A stretch of DNA of 64,000 nucleotides from Scortum barcoo. Its lineage: Eukaryota; Chordata; Actinopteri; Centrarchiformes; Terapontidae. The translations under genes were made by a program, and so were the position numbers. The DNA lies in contig CM041553.1 of the NCBI GenBank assembly GCA_023238725.1, forward strand, positions 23,207,001 through 23,271,000. Direction: 5' to 3'. This document shows, in pieces, positions 58,133 through 64,000 of this stretch (its first letter is position 1; the number at the start of each line of letters is the position of its first letter). The notes under the pieces were generated by a model. The model was not told where the DNA came from, made no database searches, and saw only the letters and a program-made list of their open reading frames with translations.

Positions 58133-58215
58133 TGTGAAAGAAATGGTGAATCGGTACAATGTAGCCGCCTTTCTGCAGCTAAAGCAGCAGATTCTCATAT
58201 CCGCCGCTTCCCGGG
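58133..58215 (+). other. Exon-like 83-bp segment with open frame
   Basis: Preceded by TTTATTGTATTGTCTGTCTAG (acceptor-like) and followed by G|GTATGT (donor consensus). One frame reads VKEMVNRYNVAAFLQLKQ and then QILISAASR, free of stops and of ordinary amino-acid composition. I do not recognise the protein. It lies at the start of an enhancer-like block, so it may simply be conserved non-coding DNA. Confidence 0.18.
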
Positions 58216-59130
58216 GTATGTCTGAGCTGGGACACAATAAATCCTTTTGTTGACTGTAAGTCTTTGAGATTGCATATTATTTTTCCATTGACATTCGTGC
58301 ATAAGAGGAAATGTGTCTTTATCTCTTCAGAGAACAGAAAGATGCGCCACGCGAGAAATTCAATTTATTTGTTTATGTAAAATGTCATCTTTCTCTCCAC
58401 ACGCCCGCTCACAGTCTCACAGCAGAGGGGGAACTGATTGTAGTTTTCATTCATGAATCCAGAGCGTGCCTCCTTTCACGACCTCACAATCAAATTCTTC
58501 AAATGCGGCAAATTCTCGACCTGACAAGTGAGTATCAAAAGGCTGAGCGCAGGGGAAGTTACCTTTGCAGATTAATTTTATTCATCTCACAGCATCATAA
58601 TATCTTAGTGAGAGCGTGCATGGGTATTAAGTAGTCACACCGATAGCGTGATAGTACTGTGCACTTCAAGTCAGCGAGAACAGAGTTTTATGAAAATACA
58701 AAAGGATTCAATTTGTCAGTATGTCTGATACCCCAGGGAGATGAAAACAAACTGCAAATGCCCACTGGCAAGAGTTTTTAAGCAACAAAAATTGGGAACA
58801 TGTAGGTTAATTCTGAACTCCACGGTGGCCCGACTACGGAGAAATGGGACGAGCAGTGGGAGCCCTGCGAGCTCTCAGACTCGAGATGATGTCGCTTAAT
58901 GTGAGTTTATTTATGCATCCACAATTCCCCCTTGTTGTCTGTTATGTTTGTGCTTTCAAAACTGAAAGAGATGTTCTGCGGCAGTAAGTGGCTATCAGAT
59001 TCACATTTGTTGTACCCGTCTACATAACGCGGCCCGACACATCCGAGTATAATCCCAGAAGAATCCCCATTGTCCTTAGGAAGACAGTTCTCCGTTAGCT
59101 CTTAGCAAGCACAATAGAGGCGCTGTACAT
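58216..59130. other. Possible conserved non-coding block
   Basis: Unique, balanced-composition DNA with CG dinucleotides (for example GCGCCACGCGAG near 58345, CGGCCCGACACATCCG near 59030), several AT-rich homeodomain-like cores and no repeat phrases. A second acceptor-like TTTATCTCTTCAG ends at about 58330. Confidence 0.22.
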
Positions 59131-60639
59131 CAAAATTCATTCAAAATAATTCTTCAAATAAAATAACTAAACTGGCTGAGGACTCATCATTCACAGTGAA
59201 TAAGAAAATACATTTTCTGGGGCTTATTAGAATTTTGTGTGTGCTTTGTGTGTAGCACGATATTGTGCAATCCTCTGTTGTAGATGAATAAATCATCCTT
59301 AAACCTTTAAGAACTGAGATATGTTTCAGACTAAATGTGAAACAGATGTTTTCTTTTCATTATTTGCTGGACTTCCCCTATTACCTACTGACTCTGTAGG
59401 TAATCATACTAGTCATCATCACTAGTAGATATAAATCTGTTGTTTATTTTTGAGTACCTTGTGATAAGCTGGTGTTGTTTTTAAGTTACACATCTGGTGT
59501 GCTGTCACACTTGCATACACTGTAAATGAAAACTCGAATTACTCACCATTGAACAAATGTTTCTGCTTTGTGAGTATATGATCAGCCTCATCAGTAAGTA
59601 GTATAGAAATCCTTGAAGAAAAAATCTTAATCCTGAAGCGTGCATATATTATCATTACACTTATTTAAAAAATTACTTTACAACCTTTATCCCGACTCTT
59701 CCTCTCAGCTTGCTTTAGGAGACGCCACATCCGCTGTACCTATTGTTGTGTACATACAGTTCTCCGATTCTGGCCTTGATAGCAACAATGCAGAAACATG
59801 TCGCTGGAGACTCGACTGCACCTCAACACTCTAGTCTGTGTCCTCTGTGCCTCTATGATTGTACAGATGTAGGTTGAACATGTCTGCTGTGATTGTTGCC
59901 GCCTACCTACACTTCTCTCTCTGCTGGTTTTATTTCACTCTCACTACCCAGCGTCACAAATTGTACTACTCTGTTTGTCACCCGCTCTGTTAGCCTTCCC
60001 TGTGTGACTTGATTTCCAATGTTAATTTGTCTATTTAAAAAATTAAGTGAAATCTAATTTTGTGGCTGTTTCCTTTCTTATATAGTCTGAGGATGTGCAG
60101 CAGGTCAGGTTAGGTAACCCTCAGTATATTAGCTTAGGGAGCTCACCATTTCCTTTTAATGTGTTTTTTCGATTGAATTCAATTATTTGTGATTAAGAAC
60201 TATTTAAACTTTTTTTTTTTGCCACTTGAGTGCAGCGGAAACATATTTCAGACACTATTCTGGCACATTAACACCTTTTAAGTTGACATTGCTAACATGC
60301 AGCAGATGCAGAGAAACATTAGCATTTAATTGGAGTCCTGTCTCTGAGTATTTAATGAGGGTAAGTTCACCGTTCACTCTCTTTTTAGCTCAGTTTTTCT
60401 CCCCCCCCAAATCCTATCTCCTAATCCTTTCTGTCAGAGCAGTCATTTGAGCTTTTCTGCTTGATGAGAGCAATAAAACTGAACCAAGACAGTGAATTTA
60501 CAGGCCGGACAAACCAAAACAATTACCTAAAAGATGCTCTGTACAGCTGAAGGTAACTGCAGAATATAGTGCAATATAATGTTTTAATCACTACAAGCAA
60601 CCTCGGTGACATACAAGTAGTTATGTGAGCAATTGTTTG
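59131..60639. other. Non-coding stretch, no gene seen
   Basis: Ordinary AT-rich DNA, T-run near 60210-60220 and C8 near 60402-60409. No exon recognised. Confidence 0.5.
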
Positions 60640-61250
60640 TATAAAATAATACTGATTATAACTTAAATATGTTAAGTTCCCCTTACGTTTCCGTGTGCAG
60701 CGCCTCGTTACTCTCTGCAGTATGTGCAGTGAATTTAGGCCATGAGGAGGAAACAGATATCCTCCTTCCCAAATGAAAAAGTAAAAAAGGTGTGCGCTGA
60801 TACTCCGCTACCTCCCTGACTGTTTGTTAATAAAGTGAGCTGCAGTTGGGGAACATCGCATCGCGGTTCGTATTAGCGCGCCATTCGATTGGCCTCGCTC
60901 TGTCTGCGCTTAAATGATCACCGGCACATTGTCTTGATAATTCCGCTCATCGCTTGGAGCATCTGACCCCTGACACCGCCGCTCTCATGGCTTAATCATA
61001 CGAGACATTAAGCACTTCTGTCTGTTCAGAAGGTTAATATTGCCATTAGAAAGCCATTATTCACCAGCAAGACCCTGAGCTCATGCCAGTCTGCGCAGAA
61101 ACACAGCAAATCCATCTCCCCAGCTCTGAAAAGATAATTAGCATGAGAAAGGTTGAAGATGGGATGTCACTGGCTGATATTCATCACTGAGCCACGCACA
61201 AACTGCGGGCTCCATTAAGCATGTAGCAGTGAGTCGATCAAGACTGTGTT
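60640..61250. other. Possible conserved non-coding block, CpG-containing
   Basis: Higher CG dinucleotide density than neighbours (CATCGCATCGCGGTTCG, TTAGCGCGCCATTCG), followed by balanced sequence with TTAATCATAC, CATTAAGCAC and GATAATTAGCATG words. No repeat phrases and no long frame. Among the best enhancer-like stretches in the window, but this remains an impression without alignment. Confidence 0.28.
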
Positions 61251-64000
61251 TGTGTTGAAGAGAGAGAGAGAGAGAAGAGAGGCCTGTAGTTTAAGGATGC
61301 TGAATTTTAAAGATAGTGTATCATGTTATTAGATTTGAATAAAGCACACAGTGAGAAAGAAATGGAGGAAGGAATTTTTGGGATTTGGGGTTTCCATTGG
61401 GAAATATAAGTTGTTAAGTATTAAACTAACTGATTTTTTTAGCCACTTGGGGACATTGAAACAACCTGTATACAAAACACTAACATATTATAACCTTTTA
61501 AAGTCCTTTGGATGAATGTGTTGGCAAACAAATGCCTAATGGCTCACCATGCAAGCAGAGCGACATTAGTATTCATTTGAAGATGTGTTTCTATTCACCC
61601 AACAAATGTTATTCAAATAGTCAGTCCCTTTTAAGCTCTGTTTTGGCCTTCACCAACTCCTGAGGGAAATATGTGGTTCTTTAGTTGCTAAATGTTCCAC
61701 TATGTTTATCTGCAAGTCATTAATTTTTTTCTGTCTGCCGTGCCGGGCAGGTAGCCTGCAGTCGGTTTAACTGAGCGCAAACAAGGTTGGAAATGAGGTT
61801 GATGAGAGAGGTGAGAGTGAAACAAAAAAAAGCAGATCTGCAACAAGCTGAAAGATGCTTTAAAGGCTCCGTGGAGCTGAGGGGGACCGCAGAGCCTGGT
61901 GACGATTCTTGGCGGGTTCTTTCATGTTACACTCAGTCATCTGACCCATTGTTAATTTAAAACTATTGAATAGTGCAGCTTTAAATATTCATCCTCTGCC
62001 CAGTAAAAGTGCTTATTGCAGATTTTAATAACATTTTTTGAAAGAAAGAAAGAAATCATTAAATTTGAATGTCTGTATGATTGCTATCTAGAATACATTA
62101 TTTGTCATACATGAGAGGTGTGCTATAACACACCAGACCTGTATAAAAAATGTACATACTCACCATCACTAACTAGCAGGCTTAATAGCTAATTTTCCAT
62201 TGTTTGGTTGCATTTTTCATCAGAGAAAAGAGAAACAAAAAAAGAAATAAAGAAAAAAATGTTAATAAGTTATTTTCAAAGCACCACGTTAAAAATAAAT
62301 CATTAATTGGTAACACCGATTCGTTCTTGACAATTCCTTGAAAATTTGCAGGAAAGAAACATTCATTCATTCAAAGCCAAGTAAATATTTATTCAGCTCA
62401 TGTATTATTGGAAACGTCATTCTTCACACATACTACTTGACTTCATATAACTACTTACAGTTATCATCTGCAGCAAAAAATGTAAAAATTAAAACAACTG
62501 TCTCCTTTTAATCTAAAGTATAATTAGTGCCAGGTTATATAATACTATAATACTAAGACTTTATATGTAGATCTGTGATATTTTATCATCGTATCAACAC
62601 ATGCATAATATTTCTCCAGGTGCTTAAAAAGTATATAATAAAGTATGGTGTCAGTAAAGAAATAGATTTTCATAGAATTTAAAACATTATGTTCAAATAT
62701 TTCTATAGGATCTCTTGATGCTTATCAATTAGTACATGTTATATACACAGAATTAAATCAGTAAACTATTACTTATTATTATTATCATTATTATTCCAGC
62801 AAACACTTTCACACATGGAAGATTTTTGGTGTGATGACAACACGTAAATGGAGCAGAAACCACCAACATCCCTCTGAGTGTTTACGCCGATGTCTTATCC
62901 CGTGTAAATTTTTCGGGGGGGAGCAGATGTCCTTTGTTAGCACTTATTTTAGCACATTGTCCTTGAAACAAATCCCATCTGAATAGGGATTTAATCTGCT
63001 CAACTAGCAGATCTGGGCCAGTTGCCACACTACTGCTACATGCGTCATTGTCAGTGTTTACACTCCGCTATCAGCTAACAGCTCTGCAGCAGGTGATGTC
63101 GCACAACCTCTGTGAAATTACATACAACATCATGACAGCTGAGTCAAGGAAGAAAAAAGACTTGTTTCATGCAGCTGATACATGAGGCTGTGATGGCCGT
63201 CAGGTTAATGGCTTTCTAGAAGCATTTTGGTCACCATGACTACCCTGTTTATTATAGCATAAAATCTAGACGACGCATGGACATTTGTTTGTCTATTAAA
63301 CAGAATATGCACATCACACAGCTGGTTGAGACACATTTTTAAACAAAATCAATCAGTCATGCTAATTAGGCCGTTTCTTCCAAACGACAGGACCATTGAA
63401 CATCTGAAGCGTTGGCTTTTCTTTAAATCGGGAAACAGAGATTTTCATTTTAGCTTTTAAATGACAATTTCTTAATATTTTGTTTAAATTTGGCACTCTT
63501 CTTGGGCTTTTTTCATGCTTTGTAGTAAAGATTTGGCACCGGCATAGTGACATTTTAAACACATACTTATAGCACAAACTGAATTTTAGTCAGATGTGAC
63601 AATTTGCTTCTTTATATTTCATTTAAATGGAAATATTGGATGTATTTGTTTTTACAAGGGAAGGCAGTGTGGGAATACCCAAATTTAAGATAAAATCTGC
63701 AGCTGGATAAGAGATAAATAGTCATGTTTCAATTTTTCCACTGGGGTTTGGTTAAGGTATGCAGTGAGATCAAATAACTGGTGAAGTAAATATTAAATAT
63801 GTGTCTTGGAGGGACAGAGGTCTTTTCATCATGTGGCTACAAACCATAACTGCATTTGAAACTACCGTCATTATTGAATGTTTTCATATACGATGGCTGT
63901 CCAGTCAACCTAAGATGCATGAAGTGGTTAAGTGTAAAAGTGGTTTAAGGCTTTTGTTTTAGATATATGTAATGAGGAAGCTTTTGTGTAGTGGTCCAGA
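61251..64000. other. Non-coding stretch to window end
   Basis: (GA)n at about 61260-61275, A-rich tract near 62230-62260, ATT-rich patch near 62773-62795. Around 62860-63130 the composition is balanced and enhancer-like. No exon, RNA gene or repeat family recognised. Confidence 0.45.

Noticed and set aside
1..64000. CRISPR array, operon, prophage or other prokaryotic system
   Set aside because: No regularly spaced repeats, no packed open frames and no bacterial gene signals; all evidence points to vertebrate nuclear DNA.

Overview
The window looks like vertebrate nuclear DNA, most likely from a percomorph-type teleost fish. It is AT-rich, has no operon-like gene packing, carries many mononucleotide and dinucleotide tracts, and holds interspersed repeats of kinds typical of ray-finned fish: an RTE/Rex3-type LINE, a piggyBac-type element with TTAA ends, remnants of L2/Rex1-like and Tx1/L1-like LINEs, and several short elements I recognise only as recurrent fish repeats. 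I found no complete protein-coding host gene and no rRNA, tRNA, CRISPR array or prokaryotic feature. The most economical reading is a gene desert or a very large intron. Nearly all short open frames outside the transposable elements are of a size expected by chance in AT-rich DNA.

Layout. 1-15.2 kb is mostly unique non-coding DNA with two copies of a short fish repeat (4.05-4.46 and 10.54-10.71 kb), a 70-bp (TA)n tract at 7.82 kb and an exact 12-bp POU-type palindrome at 12.36 kb. 15.2-20.6 kb is a transposon cluster: a piggyBac-type element with perfect 20-bp ends (15206-16487), the 3' end of another LINE on the minus strand (about 16556-16760), and an almost complete but frameshifted Rex3/RTE LINE on the minus strand (17137-20585) bounded by a perfect 14-bp target-site duplication. 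20.6-41 kb is again mostly unique sequence, interrupted by a Tx1/L1-like LINE remnant (31.2-31.9 kb, minus strand). 41.1-42.96 kb holds a plus-strand L2/Rex1-like LINE 3' fragment and a repeat carrying a strong CTCF-like core. 47.8-57.95 kb contains several degraded repeats, among them two same-orientation copies of one family (49.4 and 53.6 kb) and a roughly 440-bp element with inverted ends at 56.5 kb. 50.6-51.75 kb and 58.1-61.25 kb contain blocks that resemble vertebrate conserved non-coding (enhancer) DNA, rich in homeodomain and POU cores.

Function. The only protein functions visible are those of dead transposable elements: endonuclease plus reverse transcriptase of the RTE element, the reverse-transcriptase C-termini of two other LINE types, and the C-terminal cysteine-rich domain of a piggyBac transposase. 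Two short exon-like segments with good splice-site context (58133-58215 and 55136-55199) and the enhancer-like blocks are the best candidates for host function, but these are inferences. I did not find convincing evidence of a new biological system.
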